Origin: Diphasiastrum complanatum | Lineage: Eukaryota > Streptophyta > Lycopodiopsida > Lycopodiales > Lycopodiaceae | Reading direction: 5' to 3' | DNA length: 64,000 bases | Assembly: GCA_029204225.1 (NCBI GenBank) | Contig: CM055111.1 | Span: 21,592,507-21,656,506 of the forward strand | Shown: piece after piece, positions 24,746 to 37,700 of the stretch | How the letters are laid out: each line of letters begins with the position of its first letter | Numbering within the stretch: the first letter of the stretch is position 1 | Position numbers and translations under genes: made by a program | The notes under the pieces: model-generated | Told to the model about the DNA's origin: nothing | What the model saw: only the letters and a program-made list of their open reading frames with translations | The model's database searches: none

Positions 24746-27700
24746 AGGATGCTGACTTGACAGGGCAGATTGGGCTACGCTGATCTGACAGCGCTGCAGG
24801 GCTTCTTTTGCTCACTGGCAGCCGGTTTGGGCAGCTCACCATGGCTCCTCCTCGAGGGTAAGGCCCTCCTCGTGCCACACGGACTCGCTCCCCTACAGCT
24901 AGCACCTCATCCTCCCCCTCACTGTTGACTCACCCCCTGCTACAGTTCCCCCCTTGCTGCTTGCCACAATACCCTCCCCATCGCTGCTCGTTGACTCCAC
25001 CACGTTGTAGACTGATGATGTGGCAGCGCTGCCTGCCACGCAGGCAACGCTGCCTGTTGATGTAGCACCGCCCCCCACCCCCCCCCCCCCCCCCTTGCCT
25101 CTTCTCCACTTTCACTTTCCTCCTCTTCTTCTTCTTCTGCTCTTCCTTCTCTTTCATCTTCCTCTTCTTCCACCTCTTCCTCGTCCTCATCGATCTCCAA
25201 TCCTTTGAATCTGGCCATTCCTACCGGCCTCCTTCCTATTCCTATTTCCCAAGAACCTGTAAGAATTAATGGTTAATTGTAGAGGCCAGCCTGCGTGCTA
25301 GAAGGCCTATTTTTATTTTTAGTATAGGTACTATCTATTTTTAGTATAGGTACCTAAGTTAGTACCAATTTTGCTAGAATAGTATAGAAATCTATTTTAA
25401 CCAAGTTAGCATAGATTTCTATTGTTAAGACTTCATAATTGGCATTTCAATTGCTATTGTAGAAGGATAGCTTTTGCTTTTCATTGTGGGCAATCTCTAT
25501 AAGAGTAGATGGGCGCCCACCTCCATTGTTATCTCAATTTCTAGCTTATGAAGCATAGCTTCTTGCAGTCTCTCTTCTTCCTCAGCTTGTGGTTGATGAT
25601 TTGTGTGAGTACTAATAAGATTAGTCTACTCCGATTAGAGAATCTCTTCGATTCTAACATGGTATCAGAGCCATCTCGTTAAGATCGGGATCTATGGAAG
25701 GAAGGAGAAGATCAGCGCTGCAGGTTTTACTGGTGGAGATTGCATCTAGTGGAGGTGCTATTTGGTGAAGGTTGTATCTGGTGGAGGCGTCATCTTGTGT
25801 AGGTTTTTCTGGTGGTCACATCTGGCGCAGGTAGCTTCTGGACAGGCAGCAGTATCAGACAAGCAGATCTGAGGGAGGCAACATCCAGGATAGTAGAATA
25901 GGTATTTTCTTGTGCAGGTTTTATGTGGTGCAGGTTTATCTGAAGGTGGCAGCAGCAACCAGACAGGCAGTACTCGAGGCAACAACGATCAGGATAGGTG
26001 TTCCTGAGGGCGGCAACAACTGGAGAAGGCAGTACCTGAGTAGGTAATATCTGGACAGGCAGTACTTGAGGAAACAGTGTCCAGGACAGGTTTTCCTGAG
26101 GGCGGCAGCAGCTAGGGAAGGTGGTATCCGGACAGACCAGAGTCCTCCTCCTTTGTTGAGGGTGTTGGCTCACCTTATTTGGACCTTTCAATGGATATCT
26201 TCCTCACTGGGGATTTTAATGCCCGGACAATGTCACGACAGACAGAGTTCCATGATGCTACAGATCAGACGCGAGCTCATGCCCTTGATAGTGACAGCTT
26301 GGGGATCACCAGGATTTCTGATGATGGACTAGGACCTATTACTTCATATGGTGAGTACCTGTTGCAGTTTGGTGAGGCGCATGAGTTAGCCATTTATAAT
26401 GGCCTACCTCACTGGCCTATTTTTGGCAGCTATACTTGTCACTCTCACAGTGGCGATCATAGTGTGGTTGATTACCTCATGGGGTCACCATCATCCATTC
26501 CTCTCATTCATAGCTTCCGTATCTCCCCTACCACCCTCTTTGATCATTCGTTCCCATCCTTCGCTATTGGCCACCTTCCTCTACCACAACCTCAACGCCA
26601 GTCCATCCTTCCCCATGCACCCAAATACACCTTCCACCCCCTCTCTATCCCACTCTACCAGGAACCTCTTGCCTCCTTACTTATCTCTTTTCCACACAGT
26701 GAACCGCTGGAGTCACAAGCTGCCTTCCTCACCATATTGCTGCTGCTTTGGCTTTCCCCTTATAAACCTCACAAACACAAACTAATCCATCCACGATTAT
26801 CCCGACTTTTCCATCCATCGTGGTATGACGCCGAATGCCGATCCCTTCACCACTCTATCACAGATGCTCGTTTCCACGCCCGCCATCTCCTCCACTCTTT
26901 AACGACAATTGTACAACTGCACACTCCGTCACAAAAAACGTGCCTATGATGACTCCGAAGGAAACCATCTTGTGAACCTCCTTCTCAATTCCTCCTCTGG
27001 TGCCTTTTGGCGCGAGTTTATCCCTCGTGCCCCACCCCCTCTTTTGGACGATTTACATATCTAGACCGACTATGCTACCCAACTTTACACTATACCTACT
27101 GATATGCCCATCTCCATCTCTCCTCGACCTTCAGACTTCATCTTTTTCACCCCTGACTTGGTTCGGGCAGCAATCAAAAAGCTGAAAACCCACCACACAA
27201 GAGACATTGCAGACCTTGAGTCTGAGCTACCGATTCACGCCCCCGATACCCTTGCCCCTACGCTATCCACTCTCCTTAACCATGCTATTGTTGAGGGCTT
27301 CCCATCCTCTTGGTGCACCAACATCATACATCCTCTCCATAAAAACGGTGACCCCATGGTACCTCGTAATTACCGCACTATTATGATTGGACATGTTCTC
27401 GAGAAGTTATATGGCGTCATCCTCCAATCTGCAGTTAGCTCAGAGGCAGAGTCCAGGAGATTACATGCTTTCGGTCAGGCAGGGTTCCGCGCTCATTATT
27501 CCACTACAGATCACATATTCACACTTCGAGTCATCATTGAGGAAGCTAGACACAGGAGAGAAAAGGTTTATGGTTGTTTCTTGGACTTCAGGAAAGCCTT
27601 TGATTCTGTCCCACTCTCCTTACTTATCCAGAGACTCCGAGACCTGGGCTTCTCTACAGATATTATTCTAGCTGTCATGTGTCTCTATGAGAGGGTTTTG

Positions 27701-28637
27701 GGCTGCTTTCGTCATGGTAGTGGCATTTCTGAGCAGATCTGGAGTACCATTGGGGTTAAGCAGGGATGCTCTCTCTCACTAGTTCTCTTTGGATTATATA
27801 TTTGATGAGCTAGAGCAGGTCATCTCTCAGTGTGGTGGGGAGGGTTGTCAGTTGGGAGACCTTTTGATTGCCATCCTTCTCTATGCGGATGGTGTAGTAC
27901 TAGTCTCCCATACCAGAGAGGGATTACAGAGACAGTTGGACTGTTTACACACCTTTTGTACTCAGTGGGGGATAGGGGTGAACTTGTCGAAGACAGTTAT
28001 GGTCTTCAATACCTCTCGGTCCTTCATGCAACGCCAGGAGCTTACCTTTGAGGGACAGTCCCTAGAGGTGGTCTCTTCATACACTTACCTGGGTGTGCTC
28101 TTCTTTGGTCCTACCTTGACATGCGGCTACTTCTAGACTTGGGAAGGGCCATTCTTCCCTAGTCCAGCTGGAGAGATTCTGCTTCCGTAAGTCTATTCGT
28201 GATGCCCTGAGTAAGTGCAGACTGTTTGACACCATCGGATGACCTATCAGATGATGAGGCCTAGCGTACTCAGCCACCACCTCCTGCCAGATCTACACGA
28301 GCCTCCAGAGCTACCAGAGCTCCTCAACACCAGCTTCTATGGGTATCAGACGTTTTTTTTGGGATTGATATTTTATTCTTCCTCTTTACTTTCCTCAACA
28401 GAGAAGGCGGTTAAGCTCTTGCACCTGTACTCTCTTTAGAGTTGGAGGTTAAGCTCTTATATGCTTTTTACAATTCTATATTGGATGTGTCTTTAACTAG
28501 CTAGAGAGATTTCTATATTGTTTTTTCCACTTAGACTAGCGATTTTTATGTTGTCCGACATGGGAAGTGTTCCTACGAGATATGTACTTATTTCTTCTGT
28601 CTTATGTGCTCTTGGGCACCCAATAGACATTAATATA

Positions 28638-28734
<97 letters not shown>

Positions 28735-31700
28735 ATGTGCTGCCGCCTCCCCTGCATCCTCCCTCCTCGCTATAGCTATTACGCTGCCGCCTCCCCTACA
28801 TTCCCCCCCCCCCCCCCCCCCGCGCTGCAAATGAACCCCCCCCCCTGCTGCCATCTCCCTCACCCCCGATCTCCTCGTCGCAGTTGTCCCGTCCCCTGCT
28901 GCCACCACCGCTACATCCCCCTCCCTAACTGTAGATACGCCGCCCCCTGCTGCCACCTCCACCACCTCCGCTCCCCCCGCTGCAGTTGTCCCGCTCCCCT
29001 GCTGCCACCTCCCCAACATCCGCCTGGGTCAGGATATTGGTTTGGATAGAGATCTTTTATTGCAGCATGTTATTTTCCACCAGAGTCCTCGTCTTTTGCA
29101 AAGGATATTGGATCTCCATATCAGGACCTCTCACCAGATATTATCAAATTCTCAGAGTAGGGGCATATTCTCCTCACAGGAGACTTTAATGCCCGGACGT
29201 CTTCGAGACAGACAGAGTTCTTCGACACCTTTGATCAGCTGCGTGTTCGTGCCCTCGACAGTGATATGCTTGGGGTTACCAGGACCTCCGCGGACAGTTT
29301 GGGACCTATTACTTCATATGGTGAGCACTTACTGCAAATTGGAGAGGCGCGCGCATGAGCTAGCCATTTATAATGGCTTACCCTGCTGGCCACACTCAGA
29401 CAACTATACATGCCATCCTCACAGTGGAGGACATAGTGTCGTTGACTATCTCATGGGGTCACCATCCTTTGTACCCATAGTCTCTGACTTCTGCGTTTTT
29501 CCCACCACCCGTTCTGATCACTCTTTTCTCTCCTTCGATATCGGCCACCTCCCACCCACTCATTCATCTACACTACCCATGATTACCCGAGCACCCACGT
29601 ACACATTTGATCCCATTTACATGCCACTGTACTGGCAGTCCTTGGCTTCACTTTTACATTCCTTTCCTCATGACAGTCCAGTCGACACCTAGGCTGCTTT
29701 TCTCACCACCTCTCTCCACACGGCTTCATGGTCAGGGCTACAGATTATCGTGGTTCTCTTAGGCATCGCACCTCCTACTTGAGTCATTTGGTATCTCCAT
29801 CACAGACCTTCCCTCAGGCACACATCAGTATATCAGACGATTCCTCTATCGCACATATCTAGAGCGGACTTGGCATAACCAGCTAGGAGTTAAACCAGCT
29901 TTCTACCGGACACATTTCTTGGAGCTGGATGCATCTGGGACCCCGGTCATGCCACGCTACTTGGAGTCGGGACTATCACATTGCCTCAGATTCACACTGG
30001 GACAGCTCAGGGTGTCTTCTCATAAGCTAGCTATTGAGATGGGGAGCTTCCATGGTATTCCCAGAGAGGAGCGGATTTGCTAGCTATGCTCTCTAGGTGA
30101 GGTGGAGTCAGAGGAGCACTTTATCTTTAGATGCCCAGTATACTTTGGGATCAGAGGGCGATATCATTGCCTATTTCGAGACATGCCCACCACTCTACGC
30201 TCCCTCATAGTCTATGAGGACCCACGATGTGTCGCTTCTGTTGGTACGCGAGATGTTCATACTACGGAGAGATCTATACGGGAACCCCCAACATTTCACC
30301 TCACAGCCACTGATTACTTCATTCTTCACTAGGCGGAGATCGCGTGATTTAGTGCTCGAGGATGATGATTTTGACAACGACGAGGATGATAGCTGCTCAC
30401 ATGCTCATAGAGATCAGAGACAGTGTACCCCCCACCATCACCATCACGCTATTACTAGGATCACTAGACATCCTACTACACATGCTCATGCTCAAAGATC
30501 TCTGCTTGCGGATCTGTCATCGCTGGTGCCCATCGTTCTGCTGCTCGCAGGTTTGCCCTCCCCCATCGCGATGGTGATCGCTGCTCCCATCTGCCAGCGC
30601 CATCCTACGATCCTACTAGCTTGCAGATCTGCCCCTATCAATGCTCAACACCTGATCGGACCAGACTTCTTCCTGTCTGCCATCGCTGTTGGCTCGCATT
30701 TCGGTGCGGATCTAGCCTAACAAACATCTGCCTGAGATGCCTTGCCGTAAAGGGGCTCTTGCCCATCCTTCCAACGCTGCTTTGTCTTCTTCATCTGCTC
30801 CGTCTTCCTCTTCCATTTCAGATCCACCTTCATCTTCACCTTCTATTCCAGTTGCAATCCCTATCTCTTCGTCAGATCCTATTCTTGCTAATAGTGAATC
30901 CATTATAGCCGATCCTTTGACCCCGAATACCCCAGAAGAGGAATCACTTCTGCCTCCAGCCTTTATGATCTCCGTCATTCGTGCAGATTAGTTACATTCC
31001 TATGAATATCTCAACAACCATTGAGAAAAACTTTCTTCTCTTGAAGCTATTATCCAAACGGTGCAATCTCATCTTTAGAAACTAGATTCGTCTATTTATG
31101 ATCTCAAGAAAGAAGTTGCAGCGAAGCTCCCTTTCATTCGACTACTTCAGCTAAGATCCAACAGCTTGAAAGCCAAGTGGAATGGGCAGATGTGCTTAAA
31201 GGTCCTAATACTGCTGTTCTACCACCTCCACCTTCATTTATCTCAGCTACGTTTACCGAGAGCCGTTTGCGAGAGCAAAAGGATCTTAATGTCCGAGTCA
31301 GAGGTATTATGAACTCCCATGGTGCTGTTGGTGAAGCTAAAATGTTTCTTGAAGAGAGTCTTCAACACCACCACAAAGATATGGATACTGCATGGCGGCC
31401 TAAGAAAGATCCAGGGACTCTTGTCATACGTTTTGCATCTGGAACTGGTCGTCATGAAGTGCTAGGGAAGAGATCTACACTGAGGGGTACCGCGATATAC
31501 CTGGATGAAGACCTTACTTTCATTCAGGTTCAAGAACGGAAAAAAGCAAAACAGGAGGCTATAACCAATGGAAAGCGGGTGATCTACAGGGATAGTATCA
31601 TTCGTTTTGTAGATATTAAACCTGTTGCTATTAATGAGATATCTGAGATTGTTTAGAGTTAGTGAGATAGTTAGAGCACTGAAGAGATGCCAGTTGAATC

Positions 31701-34700
31701 TGTAAATGGTCTTCGTACCATATAATCCTGGACATTATCCCTTCTTAGTTAGTTTGGTTTTTGGTATGCTGTTTGACGACATTGCTCCGCCTTGGTTCCA
31801 TTTTACCTAATGTACTTGTTCGTCTTATACGGCTTTTGGCATGGAAAAGACGTTAAAAAAGCTTTCTTCTTTCTTTCTTTCTTCTCTCTCTCTCTCTCTC
31901 TCTCTAACAATCCATTTTTCGTGTTCTAGGATTTGGGTGTGAGGAATTTATTCAGTTGGTGCTGTTTCCAAGCAAATGGTGTCACGTTTTGCATGTAATT
32001 AGCCACGTGCTCAATAATAAACATTGTTAAACGTAGCCACTTGAAGAAGTATGCACTGGAGTAAAGCCTAAAGTGTCTCACTTGTGAGTTTTTATATGTG
32101 TTGCATTTGCCCATGTACCTGATGAAAAGCAATAGAAGCTGGACACTAACTCCACCAAATCAGGTTTTGTCGATTATGTTCACAAATCAAAAGCTTATAG
32201 GCTATATGATCTTTTTGTTAAGAAAAGAATTGTCAATAGAGATGTCATATTTGATGAGTATGGAAATACAGGTCGTATACAAGATTCTCAACCAAATCAA
32301 ACTCAAGAATTGGACTTTGATGGAGCCTTGAAAAGTGTATTTGATCATGATTTATAGGATGTCAAGCAAGAGGATCAATCTAAGAAAGAACAGGTGCAAA
32401 ATGTACCTTAAGAGAAGCTGAAGAGACCAAAATGGTTTCGTAGAACCTTTGGAGATGTGGATGCATCAAATCAAGCTGAACAGGGCACAAGAAGAATCTT
32501 GCAGGATAGGAGACAACCTCCTAGTATGAATTTTTCCCTATTGCTTCAATTATGGATGTGTAGGAACCTAGTACTTTATGAAGGAGGTGCTATGGATGAA
32601 GAGTATAGGTATCATCAAGAACAACACTTGGGATCTGGTGGAGCTTCTCAAAGGCAACAAGGCTGTATGTACAAAGTGTGTGTACAATGTGAAACCCGAA
32701 GTGGATGGATCATTGCATAAGTACAAGGCAAGGTTGATAGCCAAGGACTATATGCAAAAGGAGGGCATCAACTTCAAGGAGACATTAGCTCCCATGGTGA
32801 AGATGCACACTATCAGATCCATCATAGCTCTTGCCACACAATATGAATGGGATCTTTAACAAATGGATGCGAAATTAGTGTTCTTGAACGGTTACATTGA
32901 TGAGGAGGTTTATGTCACTCAACCAAGAGGGTTTGAAGTGAAAGGCAAGGAGTTGCACATATGCAAGCTAAAGGAGGCCTTGTACGGTCTTAAACAAGCT
33001 CCTCGTGCATATTCTAGGATCGACGAGTATCACACAAAATAGGGGTTCATCTCAAGAGTACAACGGATCCCATATTGTATATCTTTCATTTTGATGGTGA
33101 GATACTCATCTTGATTGGTAGTGATAATGCCCTAATTTATAAGATCAAGAGAAGTTTTTCTCAAGAATTTGAGATGGAAGGATTTAGGGCAGCTTATTTT
33201 TTGTTTGGGATGTTGCACCTCTTGAATTAAATTTGAAATTTCACTTAGCATAAACAAAAGAAGAAGTGAATGAGACTTTGTTTAGACAACTTATGGGGAG
33301 TCTCAATATGCTACTATCACTAGGCCATATATTTCATACACAATTGGTACTATAATTTAATATTTGTTAGATCTTAGAAAGTCACATTGGTGTGCAACAA
33401 AAAGACTTTTAAGATATCTCAAAGGCACATTCAATTGTTGGCTTGAATATGTCAAATCTTGAGATTTCACATTATAGGGATTTTTTGATGATGATAGGGT
33501 AGCTGATATTGAAAGCATGAATCTATTTCTGGTTGTCTTTACCCTTGGTCTTGCAGCAATCTCATGGGCCAACAAGAAGCAGTACTTGGTTATGCATGTT
33601 GCTTGCAGAATGTTAAGAAGTACAGGTTGATGCAACTCCCATTCATCGTGATAACTTGAGTTGCATACAAATTGATAAGAATCCTGTTTTCCATGCTCAC
33701 ACTAAACATACAGAAGTTCACCATCACTTTATTCAATGTACCCACAAACGAGCAGTTTGCATACATCTTGACAAAGGACCTTAGCAAGGAAGTTCGCTTG
33801 ATGTTAAGGCTAACCAACTAGTCATTAAGGGAGAGTAATGTAGGAAATATGACATGCACTAATGTGCTGCTCATTTTCGGTTATTTAGCTTAGCTTAAGT
33901 GGAAGCCAACAAGGCCCGCATGAGTAGGGTAGCACCTACTTGAATATTGCCTTCATGGCAGTTAGAGATTTTTTGAGATTAATTTTACTTCACTTGTACT
34001 TTCAGTTATTCAGTTGCGAGTGTGGCAACTTTAGGGTTTATTGTGCTCTTTTGTGAATGATTTTACAGTCTTCGGGTTGATGCGTAGTTGTGGTTGTGGG
34101 TGTGATGGATGATTAGCAACCTTCGAAACATAAGGCAAGATTGGTAGCTAAAAGGTTCGCCCAACAAGAAGGGTTGTTTGCTCGTGTCACGTTGACATTT
34201 ATGAAGACCATGTTGGCCTTGGTAGCGGTTGAATGGGATATCCAACAGATCGATGTCAAGAGTTCCTTTCTCAATGGGCAACTATAGGAGGAAGTTTACA
34301 TGGAGCAGATGATGATCGCAGTCGCGAAGCTTTCGCGAAGGAACCACGACTCTCTTGCGCTCGGATGGAGTTCAGATGCGATCGTTGGACACTGCCAGCT
34401 GAATCACTCCTATAGTCCTCCAGAGTGTAGTCAGGCACTGCTGATCTACGTTTATAAAATTAATGCAGCATTCAACATAGTTTCAACCAAGGTGCGGAAT
34501 TGAAATGAACAAGAAAAACTCAGACACACGATTAACAGCAGATGCATTTGCATTCGAGATCAGACACAACGAGAAAAACATCTATATTGATCTTTCTTTG
34601 ATTTCTTCAAGCACTGCATGCAAATCCACGCAGTGCGTTGGCGTGGGAGAAAAACACACTTCTCTCACGAGCAATCATCTCGCTTTACTAGCGGACAACT

Positions 34701-37700
34701 GGATCTACAGATCCTAGACAGAATTATCTTCGCACGCATGCGGACATGTATTCTGTATTTCGTCTTGATTGCTTACTTGCATCAGACTACTAGATTACAC
34801 TGTATGTGCACTCTGTTGATCTATATGTCAAGTATCATCCAGTAAGTATAGTCGCTCTATGTAAATCTAAGATTAGAGTGATTAAGCATCTACAACCAAT
34901 CAGGGAATTACAAGAGTGGCAGATTAGCCACGACCTAAAATGTATCTGTTGACGCATGCCATCAGATCATATATCTGTACTTCTGGGTACTTGTGTGATC
35001 TTTGTTGGTACTCTTTGGAACGTGAGGGCAAAACGGGTTTCGCGACATTTTTCGTGTCGCGTCATTGGTTTTGTTTCGCTCGTCTGCTTTGACCCTCGTG
35101 TTTGCGAACCGTTCGTCTTCGTTTCCTTTGACTTTCGTGTTCGCGAAACTTTTCGTGCTTCGTGTCTCCTGACTTTCGTGTTCGCGAACATCTTCGTCAG
35201 GCTGAGGGTTGAAAGCTAGCAAGGCTTTGTAGTTATAAACATTTCGTTTCTTTGGCTCCCTCTCAAAGCATGATAGCTTTACGATCACGAGATTGCTCCT
35301 TCGTCTCTCAAAGAGTCCTTTGTCCAGGGCTTTAGTGAAGATGTCAGCAACCATGTCGTTCGTTCCGATGAAGGTGGTCTGCAGCAGCTTCTTTTCAATT
35401 AGATCCCTGATCAAGTGGTACTTGATCGCAATGTGCTTCGTTCTGGAATGGAACACGGGATCTTTCGTCAGGTGTATTGCAGAGGTGTTGTCCATCTGCA
35501 AGACCAGGGGCTCGTTCCTTGTTTCGCCCAATTCGTCCAGGAACTTCCTTAGCCAGATTATTTCGTTGGCCATCTTTGCTGCTGCAACATATTCTGCTTC
35601 GCAGGATGACTGGGCTACAACGGTCTGCTTCTTGCTGACGCAGAGAACTGTTGCTCCTGATGCAATGGTGCATCCTCCTGAGACGCTTTTACAGTCGTCC
35701 TTGAGAGATGCCCAGCTAGCATCGCTGTAGGAAAGTATCCTGAAACCTGCATCACAACAATAACACAAGCCATAATCCCTCGTTAATTGAAGACATTGCA
35801 AAATGCGTTTTGCAATCTTCCAATGTGTCGAGCCTGGATTCGTGCAGAATTGGCTCATCCTGAACACTGCATAAGCAATATCAGGGCGTGTGTTGTCTGC
35901 AAGGTACATCAGTGATCCTATCAGCTTCCTGTAAGGTGCTGCATTTGTTCTCTCTCTTCCTCAGTCTTTGGACAGTCGTTGCTTGTCAGCACCGTCCCTG
36001 CGAGCATTGGAGTGTTCGCTCCTTTGCAGTTCAGCATCCCAAAGTCCTCTAGGATCTTCTGGGTGTATTTGGACTGGTGAAGGTATAACTTACCTCCCTC
36101 GTAGTCCCTTTCAATTTGTAAGCCTAGGTAACACCTGGCTTCTCCCAGATCCACTATCTCGAAATGTTTCGAGATGTCTGCCTTTACTTCAGCAATTAGC
36201 TGCTCACTCCTGCAAAGTATCAGAGTGTCGTCCACATATACAGCCACTATGATGATCTGCCCATCTGTAACTCTGACATATACATTAGAATCAGCCAACA
36301 AGGCTTGAATCCTAATGATTTCAGGGCTTGATCTTTCTTCTTGTACCATTGTTGGGCTGATTGTTTCAGACCGTAGATACTTCTGTGCATTCTGCATGCA
36401 TAGTCAGGAAGTAAATTCGAGACATATCCTTGGGATTGATCCATGTAGACCTCTTCGTCTAATTCGCCATGCAAAACGGCTGTCTTCTTGTCCACAACGT
36501 GGATCCTGAGGTCATAAGCTGCTGCATATGCAAATAACAGACGTAGGGACGAATGTTTGACGGCAGAAGAGAAGGTTTCAGAGTAGTCAATACCATATCT
36601 CTGAGAGAAACCTTTCGCTACCAGTCTTGCCTTGTATTTCGTGATGTTCCCATCTGGTCCGTATTTGAGCTTGAAAACCCATTTGCATTTGACAGTCTTG
36701 CGCTTATGTGGTAACGGCTCTAACGTCCATACTTGGTTCTTCCTCATGGACTCCATCTCTTCGTTCATGGCTTGGATCCATCTGTCCTTCTCTGGACTGT
36801 CAATCACTTCCTCGAAAGTCTGTGGTTCGCCACTGGATCCGTAGAACTCTTCTGATGTGGAAGCTGAGCTGCCTGGCACATATCTTGCTCGCGCTCTTCG
36901 TGGTTTTGTCGACCTTCTGGGAGATCCTCCTAAGATAGCTATGCCTTTGCCTTTGTCTGCTCTGCTCGGTCCGGAATCATCTTGGTTTATAGAAACTGCG
37001 GCGGCAGGTTGCCTCTCGAATCTTTCTTCGTCAGATTTGTCGCTCGAATGGGAGACGACTCGAAAATCTTCGTTTTCGTGTTCGTCCTCTGCTCCCTCTG
37101 TCGTTGGTGGCAGGTCATAGTACTGTCTCTCCAGAACTTCGTAGCTGACAGGATCGTCATTGGCCATTGTCCTGCTCTCATCGAATCTGACATCTCTCAC
37201 TGTTTTCACAGTGTTCGTGTCTGGCATGTAGACTCTGTAGTATGACGAATTGTTGTCATAACCTACCAGAAATCCCTGCTCGACTTTCTCATCAAGCTTC
37301 TTTTGAAACTTTTTAGGAATATGTGCATAAGCTGCACAGCCAAAGATTCTGACGTGAGACAGATTGGGCTTTCTACCCCACCATAGCTCATGTGGTGTCG
37401 TGTGAGGGACACTAGACTTGCCTGTTCTGTTCTGGATGTATGCGGCTGTAGCTACTGCTTCAGCCCACAGTGCCCTTGGAGCTTTCGAGTAGGCCATCAT
37501 GCATCTGGCTGCTTCCATCAGGGTCCTGTTCTTTCGTTCAGCAATACCATTGTGCTGCGGTGTGTAGGCTGCAGTTCTTCTGTGAATGATGCCACGATCA
37601 TTGCAGAAGTCAGTGAAGGGATTCGAGATGTATTCGCCACCTCGATCTGTTCTGATCTGCTTCACTTTGCTGCCTATACATCTCTCAGCCCAATTCGCAT

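Larger units (their letters stand above)
24743..28732 (+). mobile_element. LINE copy C (CT-tailed), longest copy, with nested LTR fragment
   Basis: It starts immediately after the tail of copy D. A Pro/Ser-rich ORF1-like start (ATG at 24841) is broken by stops. An LTR-leader fragment sits at 25279-26135. ORF2 then gives an apurinic endonuclease with [20 protein letters not shown] and an FDHS where SDH is expected (26179-26949), and RT at 27104-28136. The stop at 28134, a weak match downstream and a shortened C-terminus show decay. The tail (TC)n is 28641-28732. Confidence 0.8.

Noticed and set aside
24940..25218. Long Glu/Gly-rich minus-strand frames opposite the LINE C 5' region
   Set aside because: Antisense shadow of a Pro/Ser-rich LINE 5' region; no start context or family support.
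28801..28850. Long poly-C runs (also at 24012 and 25077) as G-quadruplex or i-motif elements
   Set aside because: They sit in the Pro-rich LINE 5' end and vary in length between copies; homopolymer length may also be a sequencing artefact.
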